From: Caldifarciminota bacterium
GTDB lineage: Bacteria; Hydrothermota; Hydrothermia; S141-80
Reading direction: 5' to 3'
Assembly (NCBI GenBank): GCA_027053375.1
Contig: JALUJC010000150.1
Span: forward strand, 1 to 11,220
DNA length: 11,220 nucleotides
The position numbers and the translations under genes were made by a program. Below the pieces are notes generated by a model, which was given only the letters and a program-made list of their open reading frames with translations, was not told the DNA's origin and made no database searches. Position 1 is the stretch's first letter. Every line of letters begins with the position of its first letter. Below are positions 1 to 6,231 of this stretch, piece after piece.

Positions 1-375
1 AACAGCGCGTCGGAGAATGGACGACAGGCCGAGTACTTCATACCCCACATAGGTGAGATCCAGCGCTTCCACCAGGCCTGCGGCCAGAAGAAAGTCCACC
101 TCCAGCAGACCCTGGCCGGCCACGCGAAGGTTCTTTTTTCCCTGCCGGACCAGTTCGCGTACCAGAGAGAGGGGCGCGCGGACCGTCCCGTACAGCTCCA
201 CGGCCACATAATCACCATCCTGAACAAACTGCTGGATGGCTTCCCGTTCCGACATCAGTTTGTTTTTGAGGGCACGAGACTTATGTTCCCGGACCCAGAG
301 ACGGAATGCATCAGGGTCGGGAGAGGACCACAGGGGCCCCTGGCCTTCTTCCAGAATGCGAAACGCGTGACTCAT
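1..375 (-). CDS. CoA-transferase (family I) alpha subunit, N-terminal part
   Basis: The gene reads leftward from an ATG at 375 and stays open for 125 codons to the window edge, so the C-terminal part is missing. The translation begins MSHAFRILEEGQ. From about residue 38 it has the pattern of the alpha subunit of family I CoA transferases (glutaconate/3-oxoacid type): a 'MSEREAIQQFVQDGDYVAVE' stretch, 'APLSLVRELVRQGKKNL', then 'AGLVEALDLTYVGYEVLGLS' around residues 99-118. Members move CoA between carboxylic acids as alpha/beta complexes in the cytoplasm, and the catalytic glutamate is in the beta subunit. The start ATG overlaps the comF stop (ATGA, 375-372), and a GGGAGGTG-like site lies just upstream inside comF, so translation is probably coupled. 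The substrate cannot be deduced. A beta-subunit gene is expected further left, outside the window. Confidence 0.75.
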   Translation of the reverse strand, partial: MSHAFRILEEGQGPLWSSPDPDAFRLWVREHKSRALKNKLMSEREAIQQFVQDGDYVAVELYGTVRAPLSLVRELVRQGKKNLRVAGQGLLEVDFLLAAGLVEALDLTYVGYEVLGLSSILRRAV

Positions 376-1136
376 ACGTGCACCTCCCGCATGGGTTCCA
401 GGGTTGTGAGTTCCACCGGCAGAAATGCGTGGGGAACTTCCTGTGCCACCGTCCATACCCATACCCGGGATGCGCCGGCTTTTTTCAGCGTGCGGGCTGC
501 AGCGTGGGCGGTGGCACCGGTGGTCAGGATATCATCCACCAGCAGGACGGTTTCTCCCTTTAACGAAGGACCTTTCCAGGAAAAACGGTCCACAAAGGCC
601 TGCTGGAGGCGTTCTTTCTGGGATCTGGCACGCTGGGGTTTCCCGGTGTGGAGGGGGATGAGGCCGGATGTCCAGGGGATCCGAAAAAAAGCAGACACCT
701 CTCTGGCAAGAAGATGGGTGGGGGAGTATCCGCGAATCCTGCGATTTGCTGGATGACCCGGAATCGGAACCACGCGGTCCATTCCCAGGGGCCAGTCCAG
801 GTGTGTGTAAGAGGTGAAATGTCGGAACACCTCAGGAGAGGGACGAAATTTTGCAACGTGCAGCAACCGTTTGATCCACCCTGCATAGTAGAAGCTTCCC
901 CATGCACGGTCAAAAGCAAAGGCGTGCCCGAACGTGCGGCAACGGTAACAGCGCGTACCTTCCATGGGCATCCCGCATCGGATGCAACCGCGTGGCGGAA
1001 GCCGATGGCGTTCCAGGCGAGGTTGGCAGGATTCGCAGAAGAGCGCCCGTGTCCACTGAGATTCACAACCCCAGCACCGTGGCGGAATCCAGAGATCCAG
1101 GAATACCTGAATCAACGCGGAAAGTGTTCTCCCCAT
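372..1136 (-). CDS. comF: ComF family protein (phosphoribosyltransferase-like)
   Basis: This is a 254-residue ComF/GntX-type protein, a usual length for the family. Two cysteine pairs near the N-terminus (C21/C24 with C34/C37) and a second set (C51/C54, C63/C66) form the expected zinc-ribbon region. The C-terminal half is a type I phosphoribosyltransferase fold, with the PRPP-binding loop VLLVDDILTTGAT at about residues 197-209 and a 'RRIRGYSPTHLLAREVS' segment before it. ComF proteins act in the cytoplasm in DNA uptake during natural transformation in several bacteria, and the exact biochemical role is not settled. I chose the ATG at 1136 because the next residues (MGRTLSALIQVFLDLWIPPR) match the usual family start. 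The upstream extension to 1259 would overlap the preceding gene. There is no clear Shine-Dalgarno sequence, and a promoter sits directly upstream (1144-1172). Confidence 0.9.
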   Translation of the reverse strand: MGRTLSALIQVFLDLWIPPRCWGCESQWTRALFCESCQPRLERHRLPPRGCIRCGMPMEGTRCYRCRTFGHAFAFDRAWGSFYYAGWIKRLLHVAKFRPSPEVFRHFTSYTHLDWPLGMDRVVPIPGHPANRRIRGYSPTHLLAREVSAFFRIPWTSGLIPLHTGKPQRARSQKERLQQAFVDRFSWKGPSLKGETVLLVDDILTTGATAHAAARTLKKAGASRVWVWTVAQEVPHAFLPVELTTLEPMREVHV

Positions 1137-1143
1137 TGTGAGG

Positions 1144-1172
1144 ATTATACATCCCTTTTGTCGCTTTGGCAA
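1144..1172 (-). promoter_or_regulatory. sigma70-like promoter of comF, probably leaderless
   Basis: On the minus strand, TTGCCA (1172-1167) is a one-mismatch -35 box. A 17-base spacer follows, then a perfect TATAAT -10 box (1149-1144). Seven bases separate the -10 box from the comF ATG at 1136, so the expected transcription start falls on or beside the A of the start codon. No Shine-Dalgarno motif is present between them, and such a transcript would be leaderless. This is read directly from the sequence and has no experimental support here. Confidence 0.7.
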
Positions 1173-1188
1173 GGTACACAAGCAGGGA

Positions 1189-2316
1189 TCAGGGAAGGGT
1201 GTGCAGCCAGCGAGGATCCAGTCCCCCTGTGATGAGCCAGCGAAGCACCTCACGTGCACGGAGCGCTGCCAGCCAGAAAGGGACCTGCCGACCCCAGAAT
1301 GTCACATCTTCCCGTATCATTTCCGGGGTTTTCCCTCTGATCACCAGCAACGCACTGCTATCTCTCGCACGGATGGTCCTCATAAATTTTACGAGATCCT
1401 CCGCCCACCTGGAGGGCACGGGGGTGTCGATCTCCCAGGTTCCGGATCTCGGGAAGGGATCCACAGGGAAGGGAATCCAGTATCCCTCTGAAACTTTTCG
1501 CAGGTGAAGTTTGCTCTTCCAGGTTTTCAGGAGAGAGTCCGGGATCCGGGTAGGATCCATCTGCACCATCAGAACCGCCCGGGCGCGACGGTATTGTTCG
1601 CTGGACGGTTGAAGATACGCAGCCAGACGGAGATCGGTGATCCACACAGACGATTCAGGGAAGGGGGCACGGGTATCGTACGTGTGATACCAGGACCATC
1701 CAAGCCCTGCCGGATGAATGGAGGGGTGAAATCGGACCGCGGTCACCCGCTGTCCGTCCACATAGAGCCGGGCAATACCGTCCCGCACAACCAGCAGAAC
1801 CTGATGGGGAACGTCCGCCCGTACGCGGATCTCACCTTTTGGGGGCAGGGGTTCCACAAAGGGGGTTTCGCGGGTGTACAGACAGACCACATCGTCCGGG
1901 CCTTCACGGGAAGTCCGGAGTTCCAGGACCCGGGGACCCCCATAGTCCCCCCAGTGCTGGATTCCGTCGGCGGTATGGAGGAAGATGCGGAGGTACGGGT
2001 TCCCTTCAGGATGTGTCAGGAAACGGAAAGCGAAAGAGAAATCGCCCCGAAGGGAGACCGGAAGGACGGCGCCGGTTCCCAGAACACGGGGACGAAGCCA
2101 GCGGGTGCCGTTTTTCTTGATCACCTCCAGGGCGCCTCTCCGGATTTCCAGGTCGGGGATCACCCCCCGGGGAGAGGGTTCCTGGAAACGGGTGGCCCAG
2201 AGTGTTTTTTCTCCCTCTGCCGGGAGAGAGGAGGACTGTGTATGGAGGAATCCAACCCAGACCCACAGGCTCAGTCCTTTCAAGAGGAGATCTAACAACG
2301 GAAGTTTTTTGCGCAT
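1189..2316 (-). CDS. Exported LamG-like protein with OmpA-like C-terminus
   Basis: This 375-residue protein belongs to no named family that I can be sure of. The N-terminus (MRKKLPLLDLLLKGLSLWVWVGFL) is a signal peptide or anchor. Residues about 90-235 alternate short beta strands, for example GDFSFAFRFLTHPEGNPYLRIF and the strand QVLLVVRDGIARLYVDGQRV. This resembles a concanavalin/LamG-like jelly-roll domain. The last 75 residues resemble an OmpA C-terminal peptidoglycan-binding domain: amphipathic helix 'RWAEDLVKFMRTIRARD', strand 'ALLVIRGKT', then 'ALRAREVLRWLITGGLDPRWL', which mimics the family's 'RA..V...L...G' helix. The usual 'GHTD' motif is degenerate (RGKTPE), so peptidoglycan binding is uncertain. 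It is likely periplasmic or envelope associated. I chose the ATG at 2316 because it opens a signal sequence and lies 6 bases from a -10 box. The gene ends 52 bases before comF. Confidence 0.7.
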   Translation of the reverse strand: MRKKLPLLDLLLKGLSLWVWVGFLHTQSSSLPAEGEKTLWATRFQEPSPRGVIPDLEIRRGALEVIKKNGTRWLRPRVLGTGAVLPVSLRGDFSFAFRFLTHPEGNPYLRIFLHTADGIQHWGDYGGPRVLELRTSREGPDDVVCLYTRETPFVEPLPPKGEIRVRADVPHQVLLVVRDGIARLYVDGQRVTAVRFHPSIHPAGLGWSWYHTYDTRAPFPESSVWITDLRLAAYLQPSSEQYRRARAVLMVQMDPTRIPDSLLKTWKSKLHLRKVSEGYWIPFPVDPFPRSGTWEIDTPVPSRWAEDLVKFMRTIRARDSSALLVIRGKTPEMIREDVTFWGRQVPFWLAALRAREVLRWLITGGLDPRWLHTLP

Positions 2317-2322
2317 GAATAT

Positions 2323-2352
2323 AGGATACACAAAACGCTGCTTCTGTGTCAA
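2323..2352 (-). promoter_or_regulatory. sigma70-like promoter of the LamG/OmpA-like gene, probably leaderless
   Basis: On the minus strand, a perfect TTGACA -35 box (2352-2347) is followed by an 18-base spacer and TATCCT (2328-2323), a four-of-six -10 match. The ATG starts 6 bases after the -10 box, and no ribosome binding site lies between. The start of transcription would therefore fall at the start codon. The arrangement mirrors that at comF, which strengthens both calls. Confidence 0.55.
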
Positions 2353-2384
2353 TCCCTCCGGTGTGCTTGAATGTTCCCCCCGGG

Positions 2385-2417
2385 TTGTGTACCATTTAGA
2401 TTGAATTCAGATAATTC
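2385..2417 (+). promoter_or_regulatory. Possible promoter/operator region of the nos cluster
   Basis: The divergent gap between 2317 and 2482 must contain the rightward promoter. The best candidate is GATAAT (2410-2415), with a weak TTGTGT (2385-2390) at a long 19-base spacing. A short inverted repeat, GAATT-N5-AATTC (2403-2417), overlaps the -10 box and could be an operator half-site pair. No TTGAT-N4-ATCAA box, the FNR/DNR consensus often seen before denitrification genes, is present. This is a weak call. Confidence 0.25.
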
Positions 2418-2482
2418 GGTCTTTTTCATGTTAATGGATGAAGAAAAAAGGAAAAACTGAACATGGAAGGAGGCGTTGCGAG

Positions 2483-2929
2483 ATGCGAAAGATCTGGATG
2501 ATGGGTGTGGTTCTCCTCGCATTCTGGGTGGCTCGGGGAACTGCCGAGGAAACAAAGGTTCATCCCCCATATAAGGGGAAAGGTGTGGGGCCTGTGGATA
2601 CATTGGTGCTGGCGGACACGATCAACCCTGAAATGGCGAAGAAAGGGGCGGAGATTTTTAAGCTGAAATGTTCCGCCTGTCACGCACTGGACAAGAGGGT
2701 GGTGGGCCCGCCGCTGGATGGTGTGACGCAGCGGGTGCGTCCGGAGTGGATCATGAACATGATTCTCAATCCCCAGGAGATGTTGCAGAAAGATTCCCTC
2801 GCCCAGGCGCTCCTTGGTCAGTATTATGTTCCGATGACACCTCAGAATTTAACCAGAGAGGAAGCGCGCGCGGTTCTGGAGTTCTTCCGCCAGAACGACG
2901 CGGAGAAGACACCGAAAAACGCGGACTAA
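2483..2929 (+). CDS. Periplasmic monohaem c-type cytochrome upstream of nosZ
   Basis: This is a 148-residue class I cytochrome c. MRKIWMMGVVLLAFWVARGTAEE is a Sec signal peptide with likely cleavage near residue 20. Haem attachment is CSACH (C63, C66, H67), followed by GPPLDG. M118 in 'YVPMTP' is the probable sixth haem ligand, and a C-terminal helix 'TREEARAVLEFFRQ' closes the domain. The start at 2483 follows a strong AAGGAGG (2467-2473) at 9-base spacing. The longer reading from 2438 would put charged residues ahead of the signal peptide and is unlikely. Being the first gene of the cluster, directly before nosZ, suggests that it passes electrons to the CuA site of NosZ. Clade II clusters commonly carry such cytochromes (NosC1/NosC2 in Wolinella), but I cannot tell which, if either, this corresponds to. 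Confidence 0.88.
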   Translation: MRKIWMMGVVLLAFWVARGTAEETKVHPPYKGKGVGPVDTLVLADTINPEMAKKGAEIFKLKCSACHALDKRVVGPPLDGVTQRVRPEWIMNMILNPQEMLQKDSLAQALLGQYYVPMTPQNLTREEARAVLEFFRQNDAEKTPKNAD

Positions 2930-2975
2930 CCGGGGGTCTGCCCGTGGGTTCTCAATTCTGGGACCCTGAAAAGAA

Positions 2976-3026
2976 GGGAGAGAATCATAATTGGACAATA
3001 GGGTCCAATAATCCACATTCTCTCCC
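2976..3026. repeat. Two-part inverted repeat in the nosZ leader
   Basis: The outer arms GGGAGAGAAT (2976-2985) and ATTCTCTCCC (3017-3026) are perfect 10-base complements. The inner arms ATAATTGGAC (2987-2996) and GTCCAATAAT (3003-3012) pair at 9 of 10 positions around a 6-base loop. The two stems are separated by 1 base on the left and 4 on the right, so the whole folds as one long hairpin in RNA. No T-tract follows, which argues against a simple intrinsic terminator. It lies 75 bases before nosZ and 46 bases after the cytochrome stop. It could be an mRNA processing or stabilising hairpin, an attenuator, or a DNA operator built on TTGGAC-N6-GTCCAA. Confidence 0.75.
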
Positions 3027-3101
3027 CGCTCCCTGTGTGGAAATAAATTTGCGTGAAATGGAGCAATCTGTAATGCCTGTACCCAACAAGGAGGTCGTTC
3101 G

Positions 3102-5048
3102 ATGAAGCGATGGCCGTGGTTGTGGCTGTCCATGCTGGCGGTCCTGGCGGTCGGCCTGGTCGGCGCCGCCAAGGTGAAGAAGCTCGCCCGGAATGCAGCC
3201 AAGAAAGTGTATGTGGCACCGGGTGAGTATGACGAGTTCTATGCCTTTCTGTCTGGGGGGTTCAACGGACAGATCGGCGTGTACGGGCTCCCTTCCGGTC
3301 GTTTGCTGAAAATCGTGCCGGTGTTCGCCGTCAACCCTGAAAATGGGTGGGGATACTCCGAAGAAACGAAACCCATGCTCATGACTTCGCAGGGTTTCAT
3401 CCCCTGGGATGACACCCACCATCCTGAGCTGTCTCAAACGGACGGTGTGCCTGACGGCCGCTGGCTTTTCATCAACGCCAACAACACACCGCGTATTGCC
3501 CGAATTGACCTGGGTACCTTCCACACCGCGGAAATCATTGAAATCCCCAACTCCGGTGGGAACCACCCCTCACCGTTTACCACCCAGAATACGGAGTATG
3601 TGGTGGCCGGTACACGGTTTTCTGTGCCCATCCCGCAGCGGGATATGCCCATCGCGAATTACAAGGGCAACTTCAAAGGGACTTTTACCTTTGTGAAGGT
3701 GGATTCGAAGACCGGTGAAATGAGCATTGCGTTCCAGATTCTTGTTCCCGGGTTTGATTATGACCTTGCGCACTGCGGTAAAGGGCCCTCCCACGGCTGG
3801 TGCTTCTTCTCCATGTACAACTCGGAGGAATCGCACACTTTCCTGGAGCGAAATGCTTCTCAGAAGGACAAGGATTACATCGCTGCGGTGAACTGGAAAC
3901 GCGCCGAGGAGTGTCTGAAGGAAGGCAAAGGCGAAAAGATGAAGACGGTCTACTACCACAACTACTGGGACGAAGAACGGATGATGGCTGTTTCCGAGAA
4001 GAAGACCTCGGTGACCATTCTGAAACCCGGCAAGTGCGAAGGTCTGGTGTATTATATTCCCACGCCGAAATCGCCCCACGGTGTGGATGTGGATCCTTCG
4101 GGTGAGTACATCGTTCCAGGTGGCAAGCTCTCCTCCACCATCTCTGTGTTCTCCTTCAGTAAAATGCTGAACGCTATCAAAAACAAGCAGTTTGCGGGGG
4201 ATGCTTATGGGATCCCCGTGTTGAAATACGAGGCTGTGCTGCACAAAGAGGTGCCCAACCTCTGCCTTGGACCGCTCCACAACGAATTTGACACCCGTGG
4301 GAATGTGTACACCTCCTGCTTTATCTCTTCGGAGATTGTGAAGTGGCGGTATAAAGAGGGGACCATTGTGGACCGGATTCCGGTTTACTACTCCATCGGT
4401 CACCTGATGATCCCCGGCGGAGATTCCCGGAAACCCTGGGATAAATATGTGGTTGCCCTGAACAAAATCACAAAGGACCGTTTCCTGCCCACGGGTCCCG
4501 AACTCGCCCAGTCCGCGCAGTTGATCGATATTACGGGCAAGAAGATGGAAATGCTGCTGGACTTTCCCACCATGGGTGAGCCGCACTATGCCCAGGGGAT
4601 TAAAGCGGATCTTGTTCTGAAACGTCAGGTCAAAATCTACAGGCTTGAGAACAACCACCATCCCTTTGCGGTGAAATCGCCCGCCGAGACGAAGGTGACC
4701 CGCAAGGGGCGCCGGGTGGATGTGCAGATGATTGCCATCCGAACCCACTTCACGCCTGACAATATTGAAGGGATCCGCGTGGGAGACACGGTGTACTTCC
4801 ATGTGACCAACCTGGAACAGGACTGGGACATTCCTCATGGATTTGCCGTGTACGGTGCGAAGAACACCAACATTCTGATCATGCCCGGGCAGACGTTGAC
4901 CCTGAAATGGGTTCCCAAGTCTCCCGGTGTATATCCCTTCTACTGCACGGACTTCTGTTCCGCGCTGCACCAGGAGATGCAGGGGTATGTCCGGGTGTCC
5001 CCGAGGAATGCGCGTGTGAAACTTTCCTGGGCGGGTGCGGGACTCTGA
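3102..5048 (+). CDS. nosZ: Nitrous oxide reductase, clade II (Sec-exported)
   Basis: This is the 648-residue periplasmic multicopper enzyme that reduces N2O to N2 and water. The signal peptide MKRWPWLWLSMLAVLAVGLVGAA has no twin-arginine motif, which marks the Sec-dependent clade II. The N-terminal seven-bladed propeller holds the probable CuZ histidines: H106/H107 (DDTHHPE), H155 (GGNHPS), H231 (PSHGW), H326 (SPHGVD), H393 (PLHNEF) and H434 (GHLMIP). I assigned these from family motifs rather than by alignment. The C-terminal cupredoxin domain carries the CuA ligands H579 (IPHGF), C615, C619, H623 and M626 in the string CTDFCSALHQEM. All key residues are present and length is normal, so the enzyme should be active. 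AAGGAGGT (3088-3095) lies upstream of the ATG with about 7 bases between, a strong ribosome site. The gene is flanked on both sides by hairpins. Confidence 0.98.
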   Translation: MKRWPWLWLSMLAVLAVGLVGAAKVKKLARNAAKKVYVAPGEYDEFYAFLSGGFNGQIGVYGLPSGRLLKIVPVFAVNPENGWGYSEETKPMLMTSQGFIPWDDTHHPELSQTDGVPDGRWLFINANNTPRIARIDLGTFHTAEIIEIPNSGGNHPSPFTTQNTEYVVAGTRFSVPIPQRDMPIANYKGNFKGTFTFVKVDSKTGEMSIAFQILVPGFDYDLAHCGKGPSHGWCFFSMYNSEESHTFLERNASQKDKDYIAAVNWKRAEECLKEGKGEKMKTVYYHNYWDEERMMAVSEKKTSVTILKPGKCEGLVYYIPTPKSPHGVDVDPSGEYIVPGGKLSSTISVFSFSKMLNAIKNKQFAGDAYGIPVLKYEAVLHKEVPNLCLGPLHNEFDTRGNVYTSCFISSEIVKWRYKEGTIVDRIPVYYSIGHLMIPGGDSRKPWDKYVVALNKITKDRFLPTGPELAQSAQLIDITGKKMEMLLDFPTMGEPHYAQGIKADLVLKRQVKIYRLENNHHPFAVKSPAETKVTRKGRRVDVQMIAIRTHFTPDNIEGIRVGDTVYFHVTNLEQDWDIPHGFAVYGAKNTNILIMPGQTLTLKWVPKSPGVYPFYCTDFCSALHQEMQGYVRVSPRNARVKLSWAGAGL

Positions 5049-5078
5049 CCGTGACCTGAACAACGGAACATACAGGGT

Positions 5079-5114
5079 TGACAGGGAGGGGGCGCCGGCG
5101 CCCCCTCCCTGTCA
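5079..5114. repeat. Perfect 36-base palindrome between nosZ and nosB
   Basis: TGACAGGGAGGGGGCGCC (5079-5096) is followed immediately by its exact reverse complement (5097-5114), giving 18 perfect base pairs plus a flanking G-T pair. The RNA hairpin would be very stable and GC-rich. It lies 30 bases after the nosZ stop and 24 bases before the nosB start. The bases after it (GATTGATCC) are not a T-tract, so full intrinsic termination is unlikely. Partial termination or protection of the nosZ 3' end would lower expression of the assembly genes relative to nosZ. It could also be a copy of a dispersed palindromic repeat, which only the genome can show. Confidence 0.85.
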
Positions 5115-5138
5115 GATTGATCCGCAAGGAGGCGAACC

Positions 5139-5699
5139 ATGACCAGAGTCAAGGCGCTGATGGTGGTGGCGGCTGTGGGGCTGGCGCTGACTTATTTCTT
5201 CCCGCTGTGGTCGTATCGTCTGGATGCACCACAGTATCCGGAAGGGCTGACCATGTACATCTATTCCAACCGTGTGGGTGGGGACGTGGACAAAATTGAC
5301 ATCGTGAACCACTACATCGGGATGAAAAAGATCGAGGACACGCATTTCACGGAGTTCAAGGTGTTCCCGATCGCCTTTGCTATTTTCATCCTGTGGGCCC
5401 TGTTCGCAGCGTGGAAACCATCTCTGTCCACGGTGGGTTCCTGGGTGGGGGTCTTCACCGTTTTCGGCGTGATCTCCCTGATCGATTTCTATAAATGGCT
5501 CTACCACTACGGACATGATCTTGACCCATCGGCGGCACTCCAGGTCCCACCCTTTACGCCCCCACTGATCGGACCGAAAAATCTCATGAACTTCTATGTG
5601 GTGGCGCTTCCCCATGTTGGAGGAATCGGTATTCTTCTTGCTGCGCTGACCGGTTGGATTTCTCTGATCCTGCTGTGGCGGGCTCAGCGTGCATTATAA
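5139..5699 (+). CDS. nosB: Integral membrane protein of clade II nos clusters (NosB-like)
   Basis: This is a 186-residue membrane protein with about four transmembrane helices, near residues 6-24, 75-92, 99-117 and 158-180. Between the first two is a polar segment, probably periplasmic, with 'YPEGLTMYIYSNRVGG' and 'DIVNHYIGMKKI'. A proline-rich stretch 'VPPFTPPLIGPKNLMNF' precedes the last helix. Clade II clusters typically encode such a protein directly after nosZ, called NosB in Wolinella. The symbol rests on position, size and topology rather than on a diagnostic motif. NosB is associated with N2O respiration, but its mechanism is not established; the conserved His and Met residues could contact copper, which is speculation. 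AAGGAGG (5126-5132) precedes the ATG by 6 bases. The gene lies just behind the palindrome and 10 bases before nosL. Confidence 0.72.
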   Translation: MTRVKALMVVAAVGLALTYFFPLWSYRLDAPQYPEGLTMYIYSNRVGGDVDKIDIVNHYIGMKKIEDTHFTEFKVFPIAFAIFILWALFAAWKPSLSTVGSWVGVFTVFGVISLIDFYKWLYHYGHDLDPSAALQVPPFTPPLIGPKNLMNFYVVALPHVGGIGILLAALTGWISLILLWRAQRAL

Positions 5700-5709
5700 G
5701 GGGGACATC

Positions 5710-6231
5710 ATGCGGCACAGGGCGTGGTTGGGGGGTGTCCTGCTGGGGCTGGTGCTGTGGATGGGATGCAGTGCCCGTCCCCAGGAGATTGATTATGGAC
5801 GGGATCTCTGCACATTTTGCAAAATGGCCATCACCGATCCGCGCTATGCGGCGGAAATTGTGACCCAGAAAGGACGGGTATACAAGTTTGATTCCATCGA
5901 GTGTATGATTGCCGCAACACTCAATGGAACGGTCAATCCTTCAGATGTGAAGGCATACTGGGTGAAGGATTGGCAGACGCAGAAATGGATCCAGGCGGAC
6001 AAAGCGTACTATTTACAAAGCACCAAACTTCGCAGTCCCATGGGACTGAACATCTCCGCTTTTGCAACCCGCAAGGAAATGGAAGACGCGAAGCAGGCCT
6101 ACGACGGACTGGAACTCACCTTTGACGATCTCCCTAATGTGATCCGCCAGAGCAATTTCCTTCAGCGTTCCCGGGACCACATGCGGATGATGCAGATGCA
6201 CATGCAGCCCTCACCTGCGGATACACCATGA
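5710..6231 (+). CDS. nosL: NosL copper-binding lipoprotein
   Basis: NosL is a periplasmic Cu(I) carrier that feeds copper into NosZ maturation together with NosDFY. This protein has 173 residues. The signal peptide ends at C20 (VLWMGC), a loose lipobox with tryptophan at -3. The copper motif CTFCKM (C34, C37, M39) follows, then 'VYKFDSIECMI' and 'SPMGLNISAF', as in other NosL proteins. The last part (residues 157-165) is HMRMMQMHM, rich in Met and His, and may add a copper-loading site. I chose the ATG at 5710 because AAGGGGG (5698-5704) lies 5 bases upstream and this start gives a proper signal peptide. An in-frame ATG at 5689 overlaps the end of the preceding gene. The stop overlaps the nosD start (ATGA, 6228-6231). 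Confidence 0.92.
   Translation: MRHRAWLGGVLLGLVLWMGCSARPQEIDYGRDLCTFCKMAITDPRYAAEIVTQKGRVYKFDSIECMIAATLNGTVNPSDVKAYWVKDWQTQKWIQADKAYYLQSTKLRSPMGLNISAFATRKEMEDAKQAYDGLELTFDDLPNVIRQSNFLQRSRDHMRMMQMHMQPSPADTP

Noticed and set aside
1137..1259. Upstream extension of comF to a start at 1259
   Set aside because: The 41 extra residues have no family match and would overlap the preceding gene. The start at 1136 matches normal ComF N-termini and the promoter position.
1504..2295. A 263-codon plus-strand frame over the LamG/OmpA-like gene
   Set aside because: It has no signal, domain or ribosome site. The minus-strand frame has a signal peptide, beta-strand pattern and a promoter.
2317..2352. TTG start at 2352 for the LamG/OmpA-like gene
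   Set aside because: It lies on the TTGACA -35 box and adds residues ahead of a good signal sequence. The ATG at 2316 fits better.
2946..2966. Small hairpin GGGTTC/GGACCC after the first cytochrome gene
   Set aside because: It has only six pairs, two of them weak or G-T, with a 9-base loop and no T-tract. This is within what chance would give.
3102..3170. Twin-arginine signal on NosZ
   Set aside because: The N-terminus has KRW but no RR-x-F-L motif. The plain hydrophobic stretch that follows fits Sec export, which is the mark of clade II.
3570..5063. A 497-codon open frame on the minus strand over nosZ
   Set aside because: It is antisense to a clear nosZ with all copper ligands. Its translation is rich in His, Arg and Gly with no recognisable domain, as expected for a shadow of a GC-biased gene.
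5079..5120. The palindrome after nosZ as a canonical intrinsic terminator
   Set aside because: No run of T follows the stem on the plus strand, and the downstream genes belong to the same pathway and have no separate promoter that I can see. Partial termination remains possible.
5115..5122. TTGAT half-site as an FNR-type box before nosB
   Set aside because: There is no matching ATCAA at the right spacing, and the site lies within a transcribed intergenic region.
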